Shown here: piece after piece, positions 1 to 6,825 of the stretch | How the letters are laid out: every line of letters starts with the position of its first letter | How positions within the stretch are numbered: position 1 is the stretch's first letter | Assembly: GCA_946533525.1 (NCBI GenBank) | Contig: CAMNBW010000014.1 | Location: 1-14,351, forward strand | Source of the DNA: an uncultured Lachnospiraceae bacterium | GTDB taxonomy: Bacteria > Bacillota > Clostridia > Lachnospirales > Lachnospiraceae | Length of the DNA stretch: 14,351 nt | Direction of reading: 5' to 3' | Made by a program: the position numbers and the translations under genes | Notes under the pieces: generated by a model | Databases searched by the model: none | Seen by the model: the letters and a program-made list of their open reading frames with translations, nothing else | Told to the model about the DNA's origin: nothing

Positions 1-47
1 CTCGGCTGTTAACCGAGGGGTTGTTGGTTCGAGCCCAACTCGGGGAG
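1..47 (+). tRNA. tRNA-Asn (GTT), 5' part cut off by window edge
   Basis: The window opens at the anticodon stem. Bases 1-5 pair with 13-17 around a seven-base loop (6-12) with anticodon GTT at 8-10. The T stem is 23-27 with 35-39 around a TTCGAGC loop. The 3' acceptor strand is 40-46, with G at 47 as discriminator, as in bacterial tRNA-Asn. CCA is not encoded (CTT follows). The D arm and 5' acceptor strand lie outside the window. Confidence 0.93.
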
Positions 48-59
48 CTTCATATAATT

Positions 60-131
60 GGCCCGGTGGTCAAGAGGTTAAGACATCGCCCTTTCACGGC
101 GGTAACACGGGTTCAATTCCCGTCCGGGTCA
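60..131 (+). tRNA. tRNA-Glu (TTC)
   Basis: Complete cloverleaf. Acceptor 60-66 pairs with 124-130 (one G-T wobble), with A131 as discriminator. The anticodon stem is 86-90 with 98-102 around loop CTTTCAC (91-97), giving anticodon TTC at 93-95. The T stem ends at 119-123. CCA is not encoded. It lies 12 bases after tRNA-Asn and is probably in the same transcript. Confidence 0.95.
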
Positions 132-137
132 CTAATC

Positions 138-181
138 GCCCATGGCATGTCACAGGACATAAGATAGTGACATGCAAGGGC
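138..181 (+). repeat. Strong hairpin (inverted repeat) in the tRNA spacer
   Basis: Bases 145-153 (GCATGTCAC) are a perfect 9-bp inverted repeat of 167-175, with a 13-base loop between. The stem is extended by 138-141 (GCCC) pairing with 178-181 (GGGC) across a small internal loop. No T-run follows, so it does not look like an intrinsic terminator. It lies between tRNA-Glu and tRNA-Met and could be an RNA processing or stability structure, or the trace of a small repeat element. The pairing is seen directly; the role is unknown. Confidence 0.6.
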
Positions 182-206
182 TTATCGTATAACAACTGCA
201 TATTAT

Positions 207-280
207 GGAGCTTTAGCTCAGTTGGTTAGAGCAACCGGCTCATAACCGGTCGGTCCTGGGTTCGAGTCCCCGAAGCTCCA
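207..280 (+). tRNA. tRNA-Met (CAT), probably elongator
   Basis: Acceptor 207-213 pairs with 273-279; A280 is the discriminator and CCA is not encoded. The anticodon stem 234-238 pairs with 246-250 around loop CTCATAA (239-245), with anticodon CAT at 241-243. The fully paired acceptor top excludes initiator tRNA. A tRNA-Ile2, whose CAT is read after lysidine modification, cannot be wholly excluded by eye. The T stem (256-260 with 268-272) has one T-C mismatch, 257 against 271. Confidence 0.9.
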
Positions 281-289
281 CTTTTTAAC

Positions 290-316
290 GGGTCGCTGCA
301 AAGCGGCCTTTTATTT
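290..316 (+). terminator. Rho-independent terminator of the tRNA cluster
   Basis: GGTCGCT (291-297) pairs with AGCGGCC (302-308), with one T-G wobble, around a GCAA tetraloop (298-301). A T-rich tract (309-317, TTTTATTTT) follows directly. It sits 10 bases after the last tRNA and just before the operon promoter, so it separates the two transcription units. Confidence 0.85.
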
Positions 317-344
317 TGCTGAATATAGGCTGATATGATATAAT
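316..344 (+). promoter_or_regulatory. Sigma-A-type promoter for the polysaccharide operon
   Basis: TTGCTG at 316-321 (three of six match the -35 consensus) is followed after exactly 17 bases by a perfect TATAAT at 339-344, preceded by TGA as an extended -10. Transcription would start near 351, leaving a leader of only about 29 bases before the ATG at 380. The -35 overlaps the T-tract of the tRNA terminator. I saw no promoter this good in the short gaps downstream. Confidence 0.75.
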
Positions 345-379
345 CTCTGCAATGGAAGAGAAAGGGACTTTTTGAATAC

Positions 380-1075
380 ATGTATCTTAAAGTGATCATC
401 GGCCTTATATGCGTGGCGGCTGTGGCATTACTTGTATGGATGTATTTCAGGAATCGGGTCAGACAGCTCGAAAAAAAGAGGGAAGAGGACAGGAAGCTTA
501 TCAGCCAGCTCTCCAGAGCATTCGCAAAATGTATCGATATTAAGGATACTTACACGAACGGCCATTCCTTCAGGGTGGCGGCCTATACAAAGATGATAGC
601 TCAAAAACTGGGCTGCAGCGATGAACAGATAGAGCAGTATTACAATATCGCGCTGCTGCATGACATAGGCAAGATAGGTATACCCGACAGGATCTTAAAT
701 AAGCCCGAAGCCCTGGACGACGAGGAATACGATGAGATGAAGACCCACGCGCAGAAGGGCTATGAGATATTGGCGGATTTCGAAAATTTCGAGCCCGAGC
801 TGGCATACGGAGCCGGTTATCACCATGAACGGTACGACGGAAAGGGCTATCCGAGAGGCCTTAAGGGAGACGAGATACCCAGGGTAGCGCAGATCATCGC
901 CGTGGCGGATACCTTTGATGCAATGTATTCTACGAGGCCGTACAGGAACCAGCTTCCGCTGGACGTTGTTATGAAGGAGCTGGAGAGGATAGCCGGGGAG
1001 CAGTTAAATCCCGATCTTGTGAAAATATTTGTGGAGCTATATAAAGAAGGAAGGTTTGATTCTATAAAGGCATAA
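380..1075 (+). CDS. Membrane-anchored HD-GYP cyclic-di-GMP phosphodiesterase
   Basis: Predicted to hydrolyse the second messenger c-di-GMP at the cytoplasmic face of the membrane. Residues 3-22 form one transmembrane helix, 28-45 a short charged helix, and 50-231 the HD-GYP domain. Metal and catalytic residues are intact: H62 (GHS), H94-D95 in HDIGK, H123, H148-H149, and D177. The signature HHExxDGxGYP lies at 148-158. There is no receiver, PAS or GGDEF domain, so the anchor is the only visible input module and 231 residues is short for the family. The ATG at 380 has AAAGGGA (361-367) upstream and keeps the anchor. It is the first gene of the operon, 13 bases before the next gene, which hints at c-di-GMP control of the surface polysaccharide. 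The family call is firm; c-di-GMP rather than another cyclic dinucleotide as substrate follows from the family. Confidence 0.92.
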   Translation: MYLKVIIGLICVAAVALLVWMYFRNRVRQLEKKREEDRKLISQLSRAFAKCIDIKDTYTNGHSFRVAAYTKMIAQKLGCSDEQIEQYYNIALLHDIGKIGIPDRILNKPEALDDEEYDEMKTHAQKGYEILADFENFEPELAYGAGYHHERYDGKGYPRGLKGDEIPRVAQIIAVADTFDAMYSTRPYRNQLPLDVVMKELERIAGEQLNPDLVKIFVELYKEGRFDSIKA

Positions 1076-1088
1076 AGGGGGTAATCGA

Positions 1089-2102
1089 ATGATTACGATC
1101 AGTCTTTGCATGATAGTTAGGAACGAAGAGAAGGTTCTTGCAAGATGTCTCGACAGTATAAAGAGCATCATGGATGAGATCATCATAGTGGACACGGGCT
1201 CAAAGGATAATACCAAAAAGATAGCGGCAAAGTATACAGATAAGATATACGACTTTAAGTGGGACGATGATTTTGCCGCAGCCAGGAATTTTGCCTTTTC
1301 AAAATGTACCTGTGACTATATCTATAGCGCGGATGCAGATGAGGTCATCGATGAGGAAAATCTCACGGCCTTTGCCCGCCTCAAGGAAGCCATGCTGCCG
1401 GAGGTGGAGATAGTGCAGATGTGGTACACCAATCAGCTCATGTTCAATACGACCTATAACTATGACGAAGAGCTGCGTCCGAAGCTCTATAAACGCATAA
1501 GGACTTTTGTATGGGAGGATCCGCTGCATGAGTCCGTAAGGCTTAATCCCGTTATATTCGACAGTGATATAAAGATAAAGCATATGCCTACCAGCGAGCA
1601 TCAGGACAGGGATTTTGCGATTTTCCAAAAGATCATAAACCGGGACGGGGGACTGTCCAAAAAGCTTAAGAAGATGTATGCGAGAGAGCTCTTTGTTGCG
1701 GGAACCGACGAGGATTTTATCGAAGCAGGGAAGTATTTCAGCTCCGGACTGGATAAGGATCAGGATTCCGAGCTTATAATGATAGACGCTGCGGTTGTCG
1801 CCAAGGCCGCAAGGCTTTTGGATTCGACGGAGCTCATGATGAGGGCGGTAAGCCGGGCGCTCGCAAGCGACGACACACCTTCGGAGGTGGCGTTCGAGCT
1901 GGGAGAATATTACAGGACAAAGAGAGATTATAAGGAAGCGGTGATGTGGTACTACAATGCCGCATTTGAAACGGAGGCGCTGTTAAACGGGAAATACAGG
2001 GACAGCCTGCCGTTTATCGGTCTGCATATATGTTTCGTCATAATGGGCGACAGGGAAAATGCGGCAAAGTACGCTGCGCTGGCTAAAGAAAGGGAGGCAT
2101 GA
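1089..2102 (+). CDS. GT2 glycosyltransferase (WaaE-like) with helical-repeat tail
   Basis: A 337-residue cytoplasmic family 2 glycosyltransferase. The GT-A domain spans about residues 1-200: the nucleotide-binding start (SLCMIVRNEE, 5-14), VDTGSKDNT (34-42), the WDDDFAAARN motif (58-67) and DADE (82-85), the metal-binding acidic motif. The VRNEE, DTGSxDxT and FAxARN combination is that of the WaaE/KdtX-like beta-glycosyltransferase subgroup, which often carries a tetratricopeptide-type tail. Residues 210-337 are helical and repeat-like, agreeing with this (AFELGEYYRTKRDYKEAVMW resembles a TPR unit). The GGGGG run at 1077-1081 places the ribosome binding site correctly for ATG 1089. It ends 4 bases before rmlB. 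The sugar transferred cannot be read from sequence; an early linker or side-chain sugar of the operon's glycan is a reasonable guess. Confidence 0.88.
   Translation: MITISLCMIVRNEEKVLARCLDSIKSIMDEIIIVDTGSKDNTKKIAAKYTDKIYDFKWDDDFAAARNFAFSKCTCDYIYSADADEVIDEENLTAFARLKEAMLPEVEIVQMWYTNQLMFNTTYNYDEELRPKLYKRIRTFVWEDPLHESVRLNPVIFDSDIKIKHMPTSEHQDRDFAIFQKIINRDGGLSKKLKKMYARELFVAGTDEDFIEAGKYFSSGLDKDQDSELIMIDAAVVAKAARLLDSTELMMRAVSRALASDDTPSEVAFELGEYYRTKRDYKEAVMWYYNAAFETEALLNGKYRDSLPFIGLHICFVIMGDRENAAKYAALAKEREA
2091..2097 (+). promoter_or_regulatory. Ribosome binding site that fixes the rmlB start
   Basis: AGGGAGG lies nine bases before ATG 2107. It favours that start over the in-frame ATG at 2059, which would add 16 residues not expected before the MKTYLVTGG Rossmann strand and would overlap the preceding gene by 44 bases. 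Confidence 0.85.
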
Positions 2103-2106
2103 TATA

Positions 2107-3186
2107 ATGAAAACGTATCTGGTGACAGGGGGAGCCGGATTTATCGGGTCTAATTTTATCCACTATATGTTTGGGAAGTATGGCGATGAAATAAGGATCA
2201 TCAATGTGGACGCGTTGACCTACGCCGGAAATCTGGAGAATTTAAAGTCTGTCGCGGACAGAAAAAATTACCGTTTCGTAAAGGCGGACATAAGGGATGC
2301 GGCGGCTGTCAATAAAATATTCGAAGAGGAAGAAGTGGACTATGTGGTGAACTTTGCTGCGGAAAGCCATGTGGATCGGAGTATAGAAAATCCCTCGATA
2401 TTCGTGGAGACCAATGTACTCGGAACCTGCGTCATGCTGAATGCGGCAAAGAAAGCATGGGCTGAGGGCGAAGGCTTTAAGGAGGGAAAGCGCTTTTTGC
2501 ATGTTTCCACCGACGAAGTTTACGGTTCGCTTTCCAACGATACAGATTATTTTTATGAGACCACGCCCTACGATCCTCACAGCCCTTATTCGGCAAGCAA
2601 GGCGTCTTCGGACTTCCTCGTAAAGTCTTACGTGGATACATATCATTTCCCCGCGCTGATCACAAACTGCTCCAATAACTACGGACCCTTTCAGTTCCCG
2701 GAAAAGCTCATACCGCTTATAATCAATAATGCATTGGCGGGAAAGAAGCTGCCGGTTTACGGAGACGGCAAAAACGTCCGCGACTGGCTGTATGTGGAGG
2801 ATCACGCCAAGGGGATCGACATGGTCATAAACGGAGGAAGGATCGGCGAGAAATACAATATCGGCGGTCATAATGAGAAGCAGAATATTGAGATCATCCA
2901 TATCATCCTGGATACCTTAAGGGAGATATTGCCGGAGAGCGACCCGAGGCGGGAGAATGTGAAGGATGAGCTCATAACCTTTGTGACGGACAGAAAGGGA
3001 CACGACAAGCGCTATGCGATAGCGCCTGATAAGATAAAGAAAGAGCTGGGCTGGGAGCCGGAGACCCGTTTTGAAGAGGGCATAAAGCGCACGGTCAGGT
3101 GGTATCTTGAAAACGAAGAGTGGCTTAAGGGAGTAACGAGCGGCGATTACCAGAAATATTACGAAAAGATGTATGCCGGGAGATAA
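2107..3186 (+). CDS. rmlB: dTDP-glucose 4,6-dehydratase
   Basis: Second step of dTDP-L-rhamnose synthesis: dTDP-glucose to dTDP-4-keto-6-deoxyglucose, using bound NAD+. The protein has 359 residues, typical for the family. It has the Rossmann motif TGGAGFIG at 7-14, the family stretch DALTYAGNLENL (35-46), NFAAESHVDRSI (82-93), the catalytic triplet T135-D136-E137 in STDEVYGS, and the YxxxK pair Y161 and K165. NNYGPFQFPEKLIP (190-203) and RDWLYVEDH are also diagnostic. All catalytic residues are present, so it should be active. The product feeds RmlC, encoded further down. RmlA, which supplies its substrate, starts 7 bases after the stop. Confidence 0.97.
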   Translation: MKTYLVTGGAGFIGSNFIHYMFGKYGDEIRIINVDALTYAGNLENLKSVADRKNYRFVKADIRDAAAVNKIFEEEEVDYVVNFAAESHVDRSIENPSIFVETNVLGTCVMLNAAKKAWAEGEGFKEGKRFLHVSTDEVYGSLSNDTDYFYETTPYDPHSPYSASKASSDFLVKSYVDTYHFPALITNCSNNYGPFQFPEKLIPLIINNALAGKKLPVYGDGKNVRDWLYVEDHAKGIDMVINGGRIGEKYNIGGHNEKQNIEIIHIILDTLREILPESDPRRENVKDELITFVTDRKGHDKRYAIAPDKIKKELGWEPETRFEEGIKRTVRWYLENEEWLKGVTSGDYQKYYEKMYAGR

Positions 3187-3193
3187 GTGACTT

Positions 3194-4063
3194 ATGAAAG
3201 GAATTATTTTAGCGGGAGGAAGCGGAACCAGATTATATCCTCTTACCAAGGCGGTATCCAAGCAGATGATGCCGGTCTATGATAAGCCGATGATCTACTA
3301 TCCCCTTTCGATACTGATGCTTGCGGATATAAGGGATATTCTTATTATTTCGACGCCCAGAGATCTGCCGGCGTTTAAGGAGCTTTTCGGGGACGGACAT
3401 GAGCTCGGGCTCAATATGAGCTACGCAGAGCAGCCGAAGCCCAACGGCCTTGCGGAGGCCTTTATAATCGGAGCGGACTTTATAGGGAATGACCGCGTTG
3501 CAATGGTTCTTGGAGATAATATTTTTTACGGTCATGATTTTTCCAAAATCCTGCATGAAGCAAAGCAGCGTGAAGATGGCGCAACCATCTTCGGCTATTA
3601 CGTTAAAAATCCCAGGGATTATGGCGTAGTGGAATTTGATAAGGACAACAGGGCCATTTCCATCGAGGAAAAGCCTTTAAAGCCGAAGTCCAACTATGCG
3701 GTTCCCGGACTTTATTTTTACGATAACAAGGTGGTGGACATCGCAAAAAATGTCAGGCCATCGGCTAGAGGTGAGCTTGAGATCACCAGTGTAAACAATG
3801 AATATCTGAGCCGGGGCGAGCTGTATGTGGAGAAGCTGGGCCGGGGTTTCGCCTGGCTTGATACCGGCAGTCATGATTCGCTTCTGGATGCTGCGGATTT
3901 TGTGGCGGCCTTCCAGAAAAGGCAGGGCTTATATATATCCTGCATCGAGGAGATAGCATATAAGAGGGGCTTTATCGACAGGGAGCAGCTGCTCGCGCTG
4001 GCCGAGCCTCTTAAGAAAACGGCGTACGGGCAGTATCTTATAGATATAGCCAATGGAATATAA
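3194..4063 (+). CDS. rmlA: Glucose-1-phosphate thymidylyltransferase
   Basis: First step of dTDP-L-rhamnose synthesis: glucose-1-phosphate plus dTTP to dTDP-glucose and pyrophosphate. It has 289 residues, standard for the short RmlA type. The nucleotide-binding loop is GGSGTRLYPLT (8-18) followed by SKQMMPVYDKPMIYYPL (22-38). Metal-binding D108 sits in LGDNIFYG, and EEKP (158-161) and the PGLYFYD strand complete the sugar-binding site. Its ribosome binding site (GGGAG, 3178-3182) runs up to and overlaps the rmlB stop, suggesting coupled translation. The last 11 bases overlap the start of the GH25 gene, an unusual neighbour for rmlA. Confidence 0.97.
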   Translation: MKGIILAGGSGTRLYPLTKAVSKQMMPVYDKPMIYYPLSILMLADIRDILIISTPRDLPAFKELFGDGHELGLNMSYAEQPKPNGLAEAFIIGADFIGNDRVAMVLGDNIFYGHDFSKILHEAKQREDGATIFGYYVKNPRDYGVVEFDKDNRAISIEEKPLKPKSNYAVPGLYFYDNKVVDIAKNVRPSARGELEITSVNNEYLSRGELYVEKLGRGFAWLDTGSHDSLLDAADFVAAFQKRQGLYISCIEEIAYKRGFIDREQLLALAEPLKKTAYGQYLIDIANGI

Positions 4064-5270
4064 GTTTCTGATAAAAATTGCAACTGTAAGTCTTCTTATT
4101 ATCCTGACGGGCGCGGTTCTTCTGGCGTACTTTACCGGAGTGGCAGGAGGCAGGGAAGCCGGGGATAAGTCCGAAGAAGAAACGGAGGAAACGGTATCCG
4201 GGGAGAAGGCTGAAACGGAGAAGGACGATTTTTCGGAATTTGAAAGCGTCGAGGAAAAAGAGGAATTCGTAACGGCCTCCAACAATTTAAACCTGCTGCT
4301 CTCCAGCGTTGACCACGACCTTAAGATGCTTGTGCTGGACGACGACGGGAAACTGGTTTCCGGCAGGAGTTTTACCACCGTAGTGGAAGGACCGGAAGAG
4401 GAATTTGTGTGCGAGGACTTTGACAAAGACGGAGTCATATATGCCTCCGACCTTGTCAGCGGGGAATACGGGGTCAGACTCTTTAACGACAATGGAGTGC
4501 AGGTCGGCGACGAGGTCAGGGTCCGTGTGCGGGAGGAGATCAGCTTTACTCCTCTGGTCAATATCGAGGCCGAGGTCTATACGGAAGATGAGATAGACGT
4601 CGAAGCCGAGGATACCGAGGTTTTTGAAGAGGCAGAGGAAGAGACTGAGCCTTTCAGTCAGGAGCAGGTAAATATCGGAAACGGAAGCATCGGAATCGAT
4701 GTTTCAAAATATAATAAGGACATCAACTGGGAGGATGTCCGGGCCTCGGGAATTGAATTTGCGATAATAAGGATAGGCTACAGAGGCTCGTCTTCGGGAG
4801 TGCTGGTAGTGGATCCCTATTTCATGAAAAACCTTCAGGGAGCGAAGGCCGCGGGGATGAAGATAGGAGTTTATTTCTTCACCCAGGCCGTAAACGTCAC
4901 AGAGGCGGTAGAGGAGGCAAGCGCAGTAACTACCCTTGTAAGTAAAGAGGATCTGCAGCTTCCGGTATTCATGGACGTGGAGAGCTCGGGAGGACGGGCA
5001 GACGGGGTGGATCCCGGTACGAGGACGGAGATCATTAATGCATTTTGCAGGACGCTTGAAAATGCGGGGTACAGTGCAGGTGTTTACCTGAATAAACGAT
5101 GGTATGAGACAAAGATCGACAGCGCGGCGCTGGGTGACTGGAAGCTGTGGCTTGCGAGGTATAAGGCAAGCGAGCCGGGGATCAGATGCGATTGCTGGCA
5201 GTATACTTCAAAGGGCAGTGTTGACGGCGTTACAGGCAATGTGGATCTGGACATTAATTACGGGTTATAG
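4053..5270 (+). CDS. Membrane-anchored GH25 muramidase (lysozyme-like)
   Basis: Predicted to cleave the MurNAc-GlcNAc bond of peptidoglycan outside the membrane. Residues 5-28 are a signal anchor with no obvious cleavage site. Residues 36-75 and 172-205 are very acidic Glu/Asp-rich linkers. Between them, about 78-168 look like a small beta domain of Cna-B or carboxypeptidase-regulatory type (DKDGVIYASDL...GEYGVRLF). Residues 212-405 are the GH25 barrel: GIDVSKYN (214-221, D216), the strand ending in the catalytic pair D308/E310 (VFMDVES), WQY (382-384) and VDLDINYG at the end. ATG 4053 lies inside rmlA with no clear ribosome binding site, so translation is probably coupled; a later start would lose the anchor. 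Such a gene between rmlA and rmlC suggests local wall opening or remodelling for glycan attachment. That role is inference. Confidence 0.9.
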   Translation: MEYKFLIKIATVSLLIILTGAVLLAYFTGVAGGREAGDKSEEETEETVSGEKAETEKDDFSEFESVEEKEEFVTASNNLNLLLSSVDHDLKMLVLDDDGKLVSGRSFTTVVEGPEEEFVCEDFDKDGVIYASDLVSGEYGVRLFNDNGVQVGDEVRVRVREEISFTPLVNIEAEVYTEDEIDVEAEDTEVFEEAEEETEPFSQEQVNIGNGSIGIDVSKYNKDINWEDVRASGIEFAIIRIGYRGSSSGVLVVDPYFMKNLQGAKAAGMKIGVYFFTQAVNVTEAVEEASAVTTLVSKEDLQLPVFMDVESSGGRADGVDPGTRTEIINAFCRTLENAGYSAGVYLNKRWYETKIDSAALGDWKLWLARYKASEPGIRCDCWQYTSKGSVDGVTGNVDLDINYGL

Positions 5271-5284
5271 GAACGGAGAGTGCA

Positions 5285-5854
5285 ATGGGGCAGATCAGTG
5301 TTGAGACTTGCGAGATCGAAGGATTGAAAGTTATTACGCCTGCGGTTCACGGGGATGAGCGCGGGTATTTCATGGAGACATATAATTATAACGACTTTAA
5401 AGAAGCCGGTATCGACGAGGTTTTTGTGCAGGACAACCAGTCCTCTTCCACCAGAGGGGTTTTGCGGGGAATGCATTTTCAGAAGAATTTCCCCCAGGGC
5501 AAGCTGGTCAGAGTCATCAGGGGAGAGGTATACGACGTAGCCGTGGATCTGCGTGAGGGTTCCAAAACCTTCGGCAAATGGTTCGGCCTTACCTTAAGCG
5601 CAGAGAATAAGAAGATGTTTTACATACCCAAGGGCTTTGCCCACGGTTTTCTTGTTATATCGGACATAGCGGAGTTTGCTTATAAGTGTACCGATTTTTA
5701 CCATGCCGGGGACGACGGCGGACTGCGGTATAACGATCCCGCCATCGGCATAGAGTGGCCGGATAAGGTTGCGCCCGCGGAGTACAACGTGAACGAGCGT
5801 GACCGGAACTGGCAGTCCTTTGAAGAATACAAGAAAGAGCGCGGCATTAAATGA
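5285..5854 (+). CDS. rmlC: dTDP-4-dehydrorhamnose 3,5-epimerase
   Basis: Third step of dTDP-L-rhamnose synthesis: double epimerisation of dTDP-4-keto-6-deoxyglucose at C3 and C5. It has 189 residues, a cupin fold of normal length. Key motifs are DERGYFMETY (24-33), QDNQSSSTRGVLRGMHFQ (49-66) with catalytic base H64, K73, and IPKGFAHGF (114-122). Aromatics Y133 and Y139 are near the expected catalytic tyrosine. GGAGAG (5275-5280) sets the start. The stop overlaps the next start as ATGA. RmlD, which would finish dTDP-L-rhamnose, is not in the window. Confidence 0.96.
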   Translation: MGQISVETCEIEGLKVITPAVHGDERGYFMETYNYNDFKEAGIDEVFVQDNQSSSTRGVLRGMHFQKNFPQGKLVRVIRGEVYDVAVDLREGSKTFGKWFGLTLSAENKKMFYIPKGFAHGFLVISDIAEFAYKCTDFYHAGDDGGLRYNDPAIGIEWPDKVAPAEYNVNERDRNWQSFEEYKKERGIK

Positions 5855-6825
5855 CAAAGAAGAAAAAGGTATTGCTGGCGGTCTTCCTTGTAATTGCCGC
5901 TGCGAATTTCTATATCATCTTTCATCACAATCCGCTGGCGGATCCGACGCAGGAGGTTATAAAAAAGATTATCTCCTGCTGTCTTTTTGACGCCGCTTAT
6001 CTGGGTTTTGCATACGCCTACGACAGGATAGTGCAGCTTCCCCAGGAGCTTTGGCAGAACAGGGAGCTTATCTGGCGGCTGGCGAAAAATGATTTCCGCT
6101 CGAAATATGCGGGCTCCTATCTGGGTATAGCCTGGGCCTTTGTTCAGCCCGTTGTTACCGTGCTGGTGTATTGGTTTGTGTTCACCGTAGGCGGGAGGAC
6201 GGATATGACCGGGGAGACGGGGTATCCGTTCGTTTTATGGCTGATATGCGGCATAGTGCCGTGGTTTTTCTTTTCGGAAGCCTGGGGGCAGGGAACCAGC
6301 GCCCTTCTTTCCTATGAGTATCTCGTAAAGAAGGTGGTTTTTAAGATAAGCATACTGCCTATCATAAAGGTGCTTTCCTCTTTTTTTATCCATATATTTT
6401 TGTGTATTGTTACGATGCTGCTGCTTATCCTGAACGGATATTATCCCACGCTCTACTGGCTGCAGCTTCCCTATTTTTCCATGTGTACGTTCTTACTGGT
6501 GCTGGGACTGAGCTACATCACCTGCTCAATAGTCGTGTTCTTCAGGGATCTTGGACAGATCATCGGCATAATGCTGCAGGTGGGAGTTTGGGTCACCCCT
6601 ATAATGTGGCATCTGGAGTATCTTAGTAAGCCCTGGTATTTCATCTTCAAGCTAAATCCGGTCTACTATGTGGTGGATGGCTTCAGGATGGCGCTTCTCG
6701 ATAAGATGTGGTTTTGGGAGCATTTTTATTCCACGGCATATTTCTGGATATTCACGGTATTCACGTTTATTTTCGGGGCGTTGATATTTAAGAGATTAAA
6801 AGTACATTTTGCGGATGTATTGTAA
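5851..6825 (+). CDS. wzm: ABC-2 polysaccharide export permease (Wzm/TagG/RgpC type)
   Basis: Membrane subunit of an ABC exporter that moves lipid-linked polysaccharide out of the cytoplasm. The conserved core starts near residue 70 with RELIWRLAKNDFRSKYAGSY and LGIAWAFVQPVVTVLVYWFVF, and has about six membrane helices (roughly 92-112, 126-146, 168-194, 206-230, 236-256, 296-315). LNPVYYVVDGFR (268-279) is the usual C-terminal signature. At 324 residues it is about 60 longer than common family members. The excess is N-terminal: a lysine-rich start, a transmembrane helix at 6-26 and a second hydrophobic stretch around 40-58. Start ATG 5851 overlaps the rmlC stop (ATGA), consistent with coupled translation. 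A GTG at 6031 would remove the extension but has no well-placed ribosome binding site. Confidence 0.93.
   Translation: MTKKKKVLLAVFLVIAAANFYIIFHHNPLADPTQEVIKKIISCCLFDAAYLGFAYAYDRIVQLPQELWQNRELIWRLAKNDFRSKYAGSYLGIAWAFVQPVVTVLVYWFVFTVGGRTDMTGETGYPFVLWLICGIVPWFFFSEAWGQGTSALLSYEYLVKKVVFKISILPIIKVLSSFFIHIFLCIVTMLLLILNGYYPTLYWLQLPYFSMCTFLLVLGLSYITCSIVVFFRDLGQIIGIMLQVGVWVTPIMWHLEYLSKPWYFIFKLNPVYYVVDGFRMALLDKMWFWEHFYSTAYFWIFTVFTFIFGALIFKRLKVHFADVL

Noticed and set aside
345..379. Possible c-di-GMP riboswitch before the HD-GYP gene
   Set aside because: The leader from the predicted start site is only about 29 bases, too short for such an aptamer.
1..379. tRNA cluster as integration site of a mobile island carrying the operon
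   Set aside because: I found no integrase, transposase, or repeated tRNA 3' end elsewhere in the window. No insertion sequence or CRISPR array was seen either.
2059..2106. Upstream ATG giving a longer RmlB
   Set aside because: It would overlap the previous gene by 44 bases and add residues before the Rossmann strand. ATG 2107 has AGGGAGG at ideal spacing.
2242..2901. Long open frame on the minus strand (219 codons) inside rmlB
   Set aside because: It lies wholly opposite a fully supported rmlB, shows no recognisable motif and has no credible ribosome binding site. It is a codon-bias shadow.
3929..4561. Minus-strand open frame of 210 codons, Ser/Thr-rich, across the rmlA/GH25 junction
   Set aside because: Its Ser/Thr richness is the reverse complement of the Glu/Asp-rich linker of the muramidase, so it is an artefact of that composition.
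6031..6033. GTG as an alternative permease start that would remove the N-terminal extension
   Set aside because: The only upstream AGGA is two bases away, too close to be useful, while ATG 5851 has the coupled ATGA overlap with rmlC.
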